Program-made: the position numbers and the translations under genes
Notes under the pieces: generated by a model
Told to the model about the DNA's origin: nothing
What the model saw: the letters and a program-made list of their open reading frames with translations, nothing else
Database searches by the model: none
Origin: DAOTUL01 sp034437435
GTDB taxonomy: Bacteria > Chloroflexota > Anaerolineae > Aggregatilineales > Phototrophicaceae
NCBI GenBank assembly: GCA_964417785.1
Contig: CAYQJO010000061.1
Coordinates: 1 to 19,919, forward strand
DNA: 19,919 nt
Direction of reading: 5' to 3'
Part shown: piece after piece, positions 1 through 7,806 of the stretch
Layout: every line of letters starts with the position of its first letter
How positions within the stretch are numbered: the first letter of the stretch is position 1

Positions 1-2477
1 GGGGCCATCAGCCGCAGCATGATGTGCATGGCGTTCCGCCACGCTTCAGCACCGATCTGGCCGCTTTTGATGAAGTCCTGCATCTGGTTGCGCAGCGTCA
101 TCAGGCCGGCGATGGCGGTGTTAAAGCTGAAATTTTCCAGCCCGCGCCCAATTTGATCGATGGCTTGATGGACCTTACGCTCCACATCGCGGTTTATAGC
201 TGCGTCGCCAGGACCGTCGTTCGGTGGACCGGCGGTGACCATATTCCACACATCGTTGATCCAGCGCTGCGGTCCTTTGATGCCGTCGGGGTCCCAGGGT
301 CCGCCCTTTTCCCAGTCGAAGGCGAACATCAAGTAAGCGCGAACGGTATCGGCTCCGTACTGCTCCACCAGTTCATCCGGGTTGACGACATTGCCCTTGC
401 TTTTGGACATCCGCTGGATTTCCAGGTGGTGCTGTAGCTGCGTGATATCGTTTTCCCCTTCGATGGCGGGGATTTCGAGTGTCGCACCTTCAACGACCTC
501 CACCACACGATTGACACCAGCCATATCGACGGTCAGGATATTTTCAGTGCGTTTGACGATTTCACCGGCCACGCCGTCAAAGCCGTCGGGTACGTCAGAC
601 GGCCCGTTGACCACCTGCACCCGGTTGGCGAACAGTTTATCGCTCTGGAAGCTGCCGGTCGCCAGGATGTAGTCGCCGGGGCGTTCTGACCCCAGCACCT
701 GTCCCTGGTTACGCAGCAGCACCATCGGTTCATCCAGCGCATCCTCACGCCCGTGTTCCTGCATGATCCGTCGCGCATCATCGAACACGCCCAGATCGCG
801 GATGGCCTTGTTGAACCAGCGGGTATACAGCAGGTGCATGGTGGCGTGTTCAGCGCCGCCAGTGTAGACGTCCACCGGCAGCCAGTACGCCGCTTCTTCC
901 GGATCGAAAGGTGCCTGATCGTAATTCGGACTCAGATAGCGTAGATGATACCAGGACGAACACATGAAGGTGTCCATCGTATCGGTTTCGCGCTGTGCCG
1001 GGTTATCGTCCGAATCGGTGGCCCGCTGGAAATCTTCGTTGTACTTCAGCGGACTCTGCCCGGTTGACTTGAACGCCACATCCTCCGGCAGCGTGACCGG
1101 CAGGTCTTCCAGCGGCACGGTTTCGGCAGTGCCGTCCTGGCGGAAGATGACCGGGATGGGGCAGCCCCAGTAACGTTGGCGACTGATCAGCCAGTCGCGC
1201 AGACGGTAGTTGATGGCTTCCGCGCCGATATTGTGCTGCTCCAGGTGATCGATGGCGGCGGCAACGGCGGGGCTTTTGCGCCCTTTTTCGCCATTATGAA
1301 TCGTGCCGTTGATTGGCCCGCTGTTGACCATCACACCGGCACCGGCGTAGGCTTCGGTCATCTTAGCGGGATCGGGTACCTCATCCGACCCTTCCGGTTG
1401 GACAACGGCGACAATATCCAGACCGAACTGGCGGGCGAACTCGAAGTCGCGCTGGTCGCCATACGGTACAGCCATGATCGCACCGGTACCATAGGTCACC
1501 ATGACGTAATCGGCAATCCAGATCGGGATTTTCTGCTGATTGACAGGGTTGATGGCATAGGCTCCGGTGAAGACGCCAGTCTTCTCCCGGTCTTCGGCGG
1601 TCCGTTCGATCTCGGTGGCGGCGGCAGCTTTGGCCTGGTAGACTTCGACCTCGGCCCGTTGTTCAGCGGTGGTGATCTTCTCCACCAGTTTGTGTTCCGG
1701 TGCCAGTACCATGAAGGTCGCCCCCCACAGCGTATCCGGGCGCGTGGTATAGACTTCGATGGCGTCACCCGTCTCGGTCTGGAAGACGATCCGCGCACCT
1801 TCGCTGCGCCCGATCCAGTTGGTCTGCATGATCTTGACCGGCTCCGGCCAGTCGATTTTGTCGAAGTCCAGCATTTCGTCGGCATAACGGGTATAGCGGA
1901 AGAACCACTGCGTCATCATTTTCTGGATGACGGGTTGGCCGGTGCGCTCGTCTTTGCCGTCGATAACCTGCTCGTTCGCCAGCACGGTTTGCAGCGTCGG
2001 CGACCAGTTCACCAGCGCCTCACCGCGATAGGCCAGATCGTTCTCCAGGAAGATTTTGAAGAACCACTCGGTCCATTTGTAGTAAGACGGATCACACGAG
2101 ACGGCCTCACGTTCCCAGTCGAACATCGCACCCATACTGCGCAGTTGGCCGCGCATGCGGTCGATGTTGGCGTAGGTCCATTTGGCCGGGTGAATATTGC
2201 GCTGGACAGCGGCATTCTCGGCGGGCAGACCGAATGCATCAAAGCCCATCGGGAACAGGACGTTGAAGCCTTTCATGCGCATGTAGCGGGCGCGGGCATC
2301 GGATGGGGTCATGGCGAACCAGTGACCGATATGCAGGTCGCCGCTTGGATATGGCAGCATGGTCAGGGCGTAATGCTTGGGCTTGCTCCAATCCACGCTG
2401 GACCGGTACAGCTTTTCTGCTTCCCAGCGGTCTCGCCACCGGGATTCTACATCTTTGGGGTTGTATTTTTCGCTCAT
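1..2477 (-). CDS. leuS: Leucyl-tRNA synthetase, C-terminus cut by window edge
   Basis: Charges tRNA-Leu with leucine in the cytoplasm. About 825 residues are visible and the C-terminal tRNA-binding part lies outside the window. Reading the minus strand, the class I signature PYPSGDLHIGHW holds the HIGH motif (residues 49-52), the CP1 editing domain has TTRPDT (244-249) and a YGTGAIMAVP...DQRDFEFA stretch, the tRNA/zinc-side region has INYRLRDWLISRQRYWGCPIPV, and the second catalytic signature is RMSKSKGN (RMSKS at 689-693, an Arg variant of KMSKS). A leucine-specific insertion of roughly 90 residues precedes RMSKS, as in the bacterial LeuS type. The start ATG at 2477 has a GGAG Shine-Dalgarno at 2483-2486. 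In the editing motif the usual His before D-x-RD appears as Gly (VPYGDQRD); the Asp of RDFEF is kept. Own promoter and leader lie upstream. Identification is very secure. Confidence 0.97.
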   Translation of the reverse strand, partial: MSEKYNPKDVESRWRDRWEAEKLYRSSVDWSKPKHYALTMLPYPSGDLHIGHWFAMTPSDARARYMRMKGFNVLFPMGFDAFGLPAENAAVQRNIHPAKWTYANIDRMRGQLRSMGAMFDWEREAVSCDPSYYKWTEWFFKIFLENDLAYRGEALVNWSPTLQTVLANEQVIDGKDERTGQPVIQKMMTQWFFRYTRYADEMLDFDKIDWPEPVKIMQTNWIGRSEGARIVFQTETGDAIEVYTTRPDTLWGATFMVLAPEHKLVEKITTAEQRAEVEVYQAKAAAATEIERTAEDREKTGVFTGAYAINPVNQQKIPIWIADYVMVTYGTGAIMAVPYGDQRDFEFARQFGLDIVAVVQPEGSDEVPDPAKMTEAYAGAGVMVNSGPINGTIHNGEKGRKSPAVAAAIDHLEQHNIGAEAINYRLRDWLISRQRYWGCPIPVIFRQDGTAETVPLEDLPVTLPEDVAFKSTGQSPLKYNEDFQRATDSDDNPAQRETDTMDTFMCSSWYHLRYLSPNYDQAPFDPEEAAYWLPVDVYTGGAEHATMHLLYTRWFNKAIRDLGVFDDARRIMQEHGREDALDEPMVLLRNQGQVLGSERPGDYILATGSFQSDKLFANRVQVVNGPSDVPDGFDGVAGEIVKRTENILTVDMAGVNRVVEVVEGATLEIPAIEGENDITQLQHHLEIQRMSKSKGNVVNPDELVEQYGADTVRAYLMFAFDWEKGGPWDPDGIKGPQRWINDVWNMVTAGPPNDGPGDAAINRDVERKVHQAIDQIGRGLENFSFNTAIAGLMTLRNQMQDFIKSGQIGAEAWRNAMHIMLRLMA

Positions 2478-2553
2478 GGCGTCTCCATCTGCAAATGTCG
2501 GACAGGATTGTACCATCGTTGCAGACAGATTGGGGGTTCACGGCAGTGTGTGC

Positions 2554-2592
2554 CTACATAAGAGAAGAGCGGGTCACCTCAAAACCCATCAT
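2554..2592 (-). CDS. Possible 12-codon leader ORF upstream of leuS
   Basis: A short frame (MMGFEVTRSSLM, stop TAG) lies in the leuS leader between the predicted promoter and leuS. It is preceded by a strong Shine-Dalgarno, GGAGGTG at 2598-2604, with 5 nt to the first ATG. It ends about 76 nt upstream of the leuS start. It has only one leucine codon, so it is not a classical leucine attenuator peptide, and no convincing terminator or T-box follows it. It may be a real uORF that modulates leuS, or chance. No function is assigned. Confidence 0.25.
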   Translation of the reverse strand: MMGFEVTRSSLM

Positions 2593-2634
2593 TGCGGCAC
2601 CTCCAGGCAAGCAGAACAATTATCGGATAGGCGC

Positions 2635-2664
2635 AGTATATCATAGTCTTTGGAGTGGAATCAA
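2635..2664 (-). promoter_or_regulatory. Predicted leuS promoter
   Basis: On the minus strand a TTGATT -35 element (2659-2664) is followed by an 18-nt spacer and a TATACT -10 element (2635-2640), preceded by TG at the extended -10 position. Five of six -10 bases and four of six -35 bases match the sigma-70-type consensus. It lies just past the stop of the glycosyltransferase gene and would start leuS transcription near 2628, giving a leader of about 150 nt. The leader shows no T-box antiterminator core (the AGGGTGG-type sequence is absent). Confidence 0.6.
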
Positions 2665-2673
2665 CGCTGGTGG

Positions 2674-3912
2674 TCATCCAACCAGAGCTTCCGCCAGCAG
2701 CCTCACCTTGTCCGCCAGATTGTGATTCTGCTCGACATATGTGCGGTGATGGCGTCCGTAGCGATTCTCCGAATCCGCATAGATCTCACGCAAACCCGTC
2801 ACCATACGCTCAAAATCCCCGTATGCGACGATGCCGCACGCTTCTCGCTCGATATAACCATCTACATCGACCCGATACGACAGTACCGGCACTGCCTGTT
2901 TACCTGCCTGTAAGAATGTGTTGGGAAACCCCTCCATCGGTGAGGTGTTGACCAGCATGAACGCACGCTGAAAACAGCCGTCGATCTCAGCGTAAGGTAC
3001 AAATTCCAGGATTTCAACATTATCCGGCCTGTTCTGGTGGATGTTGTGATGGATCATCTCATCGACACGGTTCAGGATCATCATGAACGAAATCTCAGGA
3101 CAGCGCCGTGCCAGGTCGATGAACAGCATGGGGTCTTTCTTGGGATCGGATTTGCCTACCCAGAGCGCGTATTCCCGGTCCTCGTTAATGACCGGCTCGG
3201 ACAGATCAACCGGGTTCGACAAAACAAAAGACTCATGCCCGTAGTTCTGCCGCAGTAACTCAGCCTGCTGTTGAGTCTGCGTGATGATGAGATGTGCATG
3301 GTCGACGATGTAGCGAACCATTTTCAACGACCATGCATCTACATGCTTGAGTGGATCGCCTGAATCGGCGGCGATGAAATCTCGGTCACTGGCACCAAAC
3401 AGCACAAACTTTTTGCCCCGGATGTGACAGTAAGCGGCCAACTCTGCCACCCGGCTGATGGTGCCGAACTGGCAGTAAATATCCGCGTTGATCTGGTCGT
3501 AAATCGTGTACTTCGCCTGCGGCAGTGGATAACCATCAATGGTCACCGCACCAGGTTTGAGCCGGTCTATCAAACGCTGCCCACCGCGAACGATCAATGA
3601 TCTGACAGTGGAGAAGGACAGCCGCTTGATCCGCACAAACGGGAATGAGGGCTTAAGTTCGATGTCATCGGACGGAGGACGCTGCTCTCGTGGATCGCCG
3701 TATCCGGTATGGGCATAAACTGTCACGGCACCGTACTGCTCCACCGGCGGCTGACCGTGATCACGCACCACACAACTGACTCGAAATCCAGGCTGACCAG
3801 AAAGACCCTTTGCCAGCAGGTTTCCGCGCACTTCCGCACCGCCAAAAACGAAGGTCGTTTCATCGTTGAAGAGCGAGTAGGCGTCCAAGAGGACAAAACA
3901 GATGTGAGGCAT
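2674..3912 (-). CDS. Glycosyltransferase, family 4-like (GT-B fold)
   Basis: Probably transfers a sugar from a nucleotide donor to a growing surface glycan at the cytoplasmic face of the membrane; donor and acceptor cannot be read from sequence. The 412-residue protein has the GT-B layout: an N-terminal acceptor half with a GGAEVRGNLLAKGL glycine-rich segment near residue 24, then a Rossmann donor half with ALWVGKSDPKKDP and the C-terminal signature SPMEGFPNTFLQA, in which E327 is at the place of the first Glu of the GT4 E-x7-E motif (the second Glu is not conserved; the motif reads EGFPNTFLQA). It starts 4 bp after the stop of the upstream glycosyltransferase, so it is the last gene of the minus-strand glycan operon. 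Base composition is close to leuS (58% GC in the 60 bases from 3541), unlike the more AT-rich genes upstream. An N-terminal membrane segment is not evident. Confidence 0.85.
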   Translation of the reverse strand: MPHICFVLLDAYSLFNDETTFVFGGAEVRGNLLAKGLSGQPGFRVSCVVRDHGQPPVEQYGAVTVYAHTGYGDPREQRPPSDDIELKPSFPFVRIKRLSFSTVRSLIVRGGQRLIDRLKPGAVTIDGYPLPQAKYTIYDQINADIYCQFGTISRVAELAAYCHIRGKKFVLFGASDRDFIAADSGDPLKHVDAWSLKMVRYIVDHAHLIITQTQQQAELLRQNYGHESFVLSNPVDLSEPVINEDREYALWVGKSDPKKDPMLFIDLARRCPEISFMMILNRVDEMIHHNIHQNRPDNVEILEFVPYAEIDGCFQRAFMLVNTSPMEGFPNTFLQAGKQAVPVLSYRVDVDGYIEREACGIVAYGDFERMVTGLREIYADSENRYGRHHRTYVEQNHNLADKVRLLAEALVG

Positions 3913-3916
3913 GGCT

Positions 3917-5110
3917 TCAAAAAGCCTTTTGGATCAAATGCTGGAAACCCAGACCAAATGCTTTGCTCAATATTCGCCAGTCAATCGGGGGGCGAGATCT
4001 TGGGCTATTCTTCTGTGCCAGTTGATGCAACATCTGTTCAACGCGATCCACTTCCTGATCAAAATCCGCAATCGTTTCGACTGTCTGACGCCCATTGGCT
4101 GCAATATGTGTGCGGAGATTTTCATCGGATAGAAGGTGGTTGACGCCTGCCGCAATACCTTCAGATGAGATTGGCACGAAGTAGCAGTCGTTGAGATGGG
4201 TGACGAATTCACGGTAGTGGACCAAATCACCCAGAACAACGGGCGTTTCGCATGCCATCGCTTCCAGGAGAGACTGTGGTTTCGCATCAGATGGCGGAAC
4301 CATGACCACAATATCACTCAGGCTGTAGAAATCGATCAACTCTGATTGACTGAGTGATCCAACGAACGATACATTATTATTTATTCCCAGTTTGCCAACC
4401 TGTTCAACCAATTCCTGTTTATAGTCGGGATCACCGTTATACTCTGTAATGACGAGTCTTGCCTGTGGATACTGTGCAATTACATTCGAAATTGCATCAA
4501 TAATCAGATGGATGTTGTAAAACGGTCGCGGTATCCTGGGACTCAAAATGACGGGGGAATCAGACGAAAAGCCTAAACGCTCTCGCAAGCCATCTACATC
4601 CCTACGCTGAAATTGCTTAAGGCTTATTCCCCAGCGAACCTGCATCAATCTGGAATCGAAATCTCCCCAACTCTGGATTTTTTCCCTGGCATGTTGTGAT
4701 TCACAGGTGATGCGAGATGCTTTCCGCAGCACTTCCATTGTCAAGTATCGTTGGAAATCACTGATGGACTTGCGTTCATCGAATAGAACATCTGTACCTA
4801 GTGTGCTGATGACATAGGGGTGAACGTTCGCAATGGGTACCGCCCAACTACCGAGCTTTCGCGCATTGTGAAGATGATACACATCAGCGTTCGTGTTCCG
4901 CAATTCCCGAATATATCTGAACAGACTGCGTACAGTCCCAACCGGATTACCTTCAGGTATCGGAATCACAACCTCATCGATCCCGGACAATCCGCTGGGG
5001 CGTTCTGTTATAAGTGTGACGTCGTGTCCATGTTCAGCAAAAACGCGGGTGCGGTTTTGCATGTGTACATTCCCGCCATCCCCAATTATGCAGAGACTCA
5101 GGTTGTTCAT
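3917..5110 (-). CDS. Glycosyltransferase, family 4-like (GT-B fold)
   Basis: A 397-residue predicted cytoplasmic sugar transferase. The N-terminal half carries IIGDGGNVHMQNRTRVFAEHGHDVTLIT, typical of GT4 acceptor domains, and YHLHNARK further on. The donor half has the VILSPRIPRPFYNIHLII stretch after the linker and the signature PQSLLEAMACETPVVL with E283 in the LLEAMACETPV block, a clear GT4 donor-phosphate site. The ATG overlaps the TGA of the aminotransferase gene by 4 bp (ATGA), so translation is probably coupled, and the next glycosyltransferase begins 4 bp after its stop. Its place right after the diacetamido-uronic acid genes makes it a candidate for transferring that sugar or its neighbour; this is inference. 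The C-terminal 30 residues are basic and poorly conserved-looking. Confidence 0.87.
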   Translation of the reverse strand: MNNLSLCIIGDGGNVHMQNRTRVFAEHGHDVTLITERPSGLSGIDEVVIPIPEGNPVGTVRSLFRYIRELRNTNADVYHLHNARKLGSWAVPIANVHPYVISTLGTDVLFDERKSISDFQRYLTMEVLRKASRITCESQHAREKIQSWGDFDSRLMQVRWGISLKQFQRRDVDGLRERLGFSSDSPVILSPRIPRPFYNIHLIIDAISNVIAQYPQARLVITEYNGDPDYKQELVEQVGKLGINNNVSFVGSLSQSELIDFYSLSDIVVMVPPSDAKPQSLLEAMACETPVVLGDLVHYREFVTHLNDCYFVPISSEGIAAGVNHLLSDENLRTHIAANGRQTVETIADFDQEVDRVEQMLHQLAQKNSPRSRPPIDWRILSKAFGLGFQHLIQKAF

Positions 5111-6204
5111 CTGACGACATCTCTCAGGACTTGCACGACCCGCATTTGCTTGTCCTCACTCAGATACGGCCACATCGGCAAGCTGAGGACTTCGCCTGCC
5201 GCATGCTCGCTCTCCGGAAGCGCGACATTCATTGATTCATATACGGGCAGCTTGTGCAAGGGTACGGGATAGTAGATCATTGATCCGATGCCCTGTTCGG
5301 CCAGTGCAGCTTTCACATGATTACGGCGACCGTTCAGAATACGCACAGTATACTGGTGGTAAACGTGGCACTCGGCAAACTGCTCATGCGGCAGAACTAA
5401 ATCGCCCAGCCCCCCAAGATATTCATCGTATCGAGCTGCAATCTGGCGACGGGTAGCATTCCATCCATCGACGTGAGGTAGTTTGACGCGCAGAATTGCT
5501 GCCTGGAGCGTATCCAGCCTGGAACTGTAGCCGATCATCTCATTGTGGTACTTCTTCCGCGCACCATGGACACGCAACATACGTGCTTTTTCGGCCAATT
5601 CATCATCATCCGTGACCAGCATACCGCTGTCACCGTAAGCACCGAGATTCTTGGTTGGGAAGAACGAAAACGCACCCATATCGCCGATTGTACCCAGCTT
5701 ATGTCCTCCGATGGATGAGCCGAATGCCTGGGCTGTATCTTCCAGAACAGATAGATCGTGGCTGTTGGCAACATCCATTATGGTGTCCATATCGGCGGGT
5801 TGTCCGAAGAGATGCACAGGAATGATCGTTTTGGTTCGGCTGGAAATCGCCTCTTCAATCCGGGATGCGTCAATGTTGTAGGATTTGGGGTCAATGTCAA
5901 CGAATACAGGTGTGGCACCTAACAGACTGATCGGTTCGGCGGTGGCGAAGAAGGTGAAAGGCGTGGTAATAACCTCGTCACCTGGACCGACTCCAAGTGC
6001 ATGTAGACCAATCAGCAGTGCATCCGAGCCGGAGTTTAGCGCTATAGCATGTTTGACACCGAGATATTCTGCAATCTCATGCTCTAACTCCTTTACTGGT
6101 TCACCCATGATGAAGCGACCAGAACGCAAGACATCCTTTATGCTGGTGTTGAGTTCATCCCACAATAGCTCGATTTCCTGTGATAAATCCAGGATGGGGA
6201 TCAT
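5107..6204 (-). CDS. wbpE: PLP-dependent sugar-nucleotide 3-aminotransferase (WbpE/WlbC type)
   Basis: Member of the DegT/DnrJ/EryC1 aminotransferase family, 365 residues, full length. In the WbpB/E/D/I pathway this enzyme aminates C3 of the 3-keto sugar made by WbpB, using glutamate. The PLP lysine is K185 in FFPTKNLGAYGD, the pyridine-nitrogen Asp is D156 in LEDTAQAFG with Q159, and NSGSDAL (57-63) and DEVITTPFTFFATAE form the phosphate side of the site. The SRLDTLQAAIL block (228-238) is also typical. The start ATG overlaps the acetyltransferase stop by 4 bp (ATGA), and the downstream glycosyltransferase overlaps its own stop by 4 bp. Family assignment is secure; the 3-amino-uronic acid substrate is inferred from the three neighbouring pathway genes. 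Confidence 0.92.
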   Translation of the reverse strand: MIPILDLSQEIELLWDELNTSIKDVLRSGRFIMGEPVKELEHEIAEYLGVKHAIALNSGSDALLIGLHALGVGPGDEVITTPFTFFATAEPISLLGATPVFVDIDPKSYNIDASRIEEAISSRTKTIIPVHLFGQPADMDTIMDVANSHDLSVLEDTAQAFGSSIGGHKLGTIGDMGAFSFFPTKNLGAYGDSGMLVTDDDELAEKARMLRVHGARKKYHNEMIGYSSRLDTLQAAILRVKLPHVDGWNATRRQIAARYDEYLGGLGDLVLPHEQFAECHVYHQYTVRILNGRRNHVKAALAEQGIGSMIYYPVPLHKLPVYESMNVALPESEHAAGEVLSLPMWPYLSEDKQMRVVQVLRDVVR

Positions 6205-6785
6205 GATCTGTCTCTTTCGATCTGTCCGTCGTTATATTGGTAGCGTCGTCCACAGTCCCGGCAAATTGCGATTCCATCTGTAAAATCGGGTAAGGGTTCA
6301 CCGCATTCGCAAACCCATCCCATTTGACGTGCCGGGACTCCGACCATCAACGCGTAATCCGGCACATTCTGTGTTACCACTGCGCCCGCACCGATCAAGG
6401 CCCATGCACCAATTATGATCCCACATACGATGGTTGCATTGGCACCAATGCTGGCGTCATGCTTCACCAGAGTGACGAGATAGTCTTCACCGGTATTGCG
6501 GGGGAAAGAAGATCGCGGCGTTTTGACATTGGTGAAGACCATACTGGGACCGCAGAATACGTTGTCTTCCAGAACCACCCCTTCATAGATGGAGACATTG
6601 TTCTGAATCTTGACATTGTTGCCAATCTGTACATTGTTAGCCACGAAAACGTTCTGACCCAGAGAGCATTTATCCCCGATCCTGGCTGTGGGCATGATGT
6701 GAGAAAAATGCCAGATTTTGGTTCCTGGTCCAATCTCGGCACCTTCATCCACAAAGGCAGACTCATGAACGAAATACGCACTCAT
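6201..6785 (-). CDS. wbpD: UDP-3-amino-GlcNAcA N-acetyltransferase (WbpD/WlbB type) with CxC...CxxC tail
   Basis: Left-handed beta-helix acetyltransferase that should N-acetylate the 3-amino group of UDP-GlcNAc3NA with acetyl-CoA. Residues 1-157 follow the WbpD/WlbB pattern closely: YFVHESAFVDEGAEIG, IWHFSHI, CSLGQNVFV, NVKIQNNVSIYEGV, VFCGPSMVFTNV, then IGANATIVCGIIIG and VGVPARQMGW. Hexapeptide repeats run from about residue 12 to 140. After VGVPARQMGW, where I recall related proteins ending soon, there is an extra tail of about 37 residues with C159, C161, C175 and C178 (CxC-x13-CxxC), which looks like a small zinc ribbon. The gene begins 2 bp after the dehydrogenase stop and its TGA overlaps the aminotransferase ATG. 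Trimeric cytoplasmic enzyme in known relatives. Confidence 0.92.
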   Translation of the reverse strand: MSAYFVHESAFVDEGAEIGPGTKIWHFSHIMPTARIGDKCSLGQNVFVANNVQIGNNVKIQNNVSIYEGVVLEDNVFCGPSMVFTNVKTPRSSFPRNTGEDYLVTLVKHDASIGANATIVCGIIIGAWALIGAGAVVTQNVPDYALMVGVPARQMGWVCECGEPLPDFTDGIAICRDCGRRYQYNDGQIERDRS

Positions 6786-6787
6786 GT

Positions 6788-7735
6788 TTATTTTCCCAAC
6801 AGATATGGATGTGCATTGTCTCGTGGTTGGACGACCGCCGCATTGCGAATGTCATAGACGATCTGAACCGACGGTCTCGCATCCTCGATTGTAAATCCTC
6901 GTCCTGCCAGCATTTCTTGATAAACGACCGTATGCAAATCCGTGAAGCCGGATGAAAACTCCAACTCCTCGCCATCAATTGTCATTGAACGGTATGCTGG
7001 TCTGCCGCTTTCCAGATACCCTTCCGGCAAATCGCTTTTCTCAATCGAAAGGAACCAGCGCACGCGAGCGTGTTCCAGTTCCAGAGTACCGGCCATACGA
7101 CGCTCATCAGCCAGGTGAACTTCGCTTTCGTGGCATTCGCCGAACAACCACATACATAGATCGAAAAAGTGAATGCCGATGTTCATGGCAACACCGCCGG
7201 ATTTCTCCGGTGAGCCTTTCCAGGAGACATCATACCAGGGGCCTCGACGTGTGATGTATGCCAATTGAATGTCTGCACGCGACCGGCTCTGGGATGACTC
7301 CAATCTCTGTTTGAGTTCGGAAATGGGTTTATGCAAGCGCAACTGCAAAACCGTGTAAACCTGCCTATTTGTCTCTGCCTCAATTTCTTGCAAGGCGTCC
7401 AGATTCCAGGGGTTGATGATAATGGGCTTTTCACAAATCGCGTTTGCTTCTGAGCGGAGTGCCATGCGGATATGGGCATCATGAAGATAGTTCGGTGAGC
7501 AAACACTGACATAATCAACTTGATCGTGTGATTTCATGCGACGACGTTTATCCAGGAAGCGATCAAAGCGCTCTGGTTCGGTGAAAAAACGTGCGTCGGG
7601 AAAGTACCTATCTAACACCCCGACCGAATCATTCGGGTCCAGGGCGGCAACAAGACGATTCCCGGTATCGTAGATCGCCTGTAAGTGTCTTGGAGCAATA
7701 TATCCTGCGGCACCAATAAGCGCAAAATTGACCAT
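6788..7735 (-). CDS. wbpB: UDP-GlcNAc-uronate 3-dehydrogenase (WbpB/WlbA, Gfo/Idh/MocA family)
   Basis: Oxidises the C3 hydroxyl of UDP-GlcNAcA to the 3-keto sugar with tightly bound NAD; known family members regenerate the cofactor with 2-oxoglutarate. The 315-residue protein matches the WlbA pattern along its length: FALIGAAGYIAPRHL (NAD-binding, residues 4-18), DYVSVCSPNYLH, the CEKP motif with K103, LQLRLHKP, YITRRGPWYDVSWKG (160-174), GVAMNIGIHFFD with H189, and GFTDLHTVVYQEMLAGRG near the C-terminus. This pattern is more specific than general Gfo/Idh/MocA oxidoreductases. The start ATG at 7735 has an AGGAAGG Shine-Dalgarno. It sits 71 bp downstream of the epimerase stop and 2 bp upstream of the acetyltransferase. 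Confidence 0.94.
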   Translation of the reverse strand: MVNFALIGAAGYIAPRHLQAIYDTGNRLVAALDPNDSVGVLDRYFPDARFFTEPERFDRFLDKRRRMKSHDQVDYVSVCSPNYLHDAHIRMALRSEANAICEKPIIINPWNLDALQEIEAETNRQVYTVLQLRLHKPISELKQRLESSQSRSRADIQLAYITRRGPWYDVSWKGSPEKSGGVAMNIGIHFFDLCMWLFGECHESEVHLADERRMAGTLELEHARVRWFLSIEKSDLPEGYLESGRPAYRSMTIDGEELEFSSGFTDLHTVVYQEMLAGRGFTIEDARPSVQIVYDIRNAAVVQPRDNAHPYLLGK

Positions 7736-7806
7736 ATTGACGACCTTCCTGATTCTTGTTCTCTCTATATTCTACAGGAACTGAAGCTTGATATGCCATG
7801 AAGGCT

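Noticed and set aside
1176..2561. Long plus-strand open frame of 461 codons
   Set aside because: It is antisense to leuS, which has all class I synthetase motifs; its protein is low in recognisable pattern and rich in G, V, D, H as expected from the complement of GC-rich codons.
2478..2673. T-box riboswitch before leuS
   Set aside because: The leader is too short for a typical T-box and the conserved AGGGTGG-type core is not present on the minus strand.
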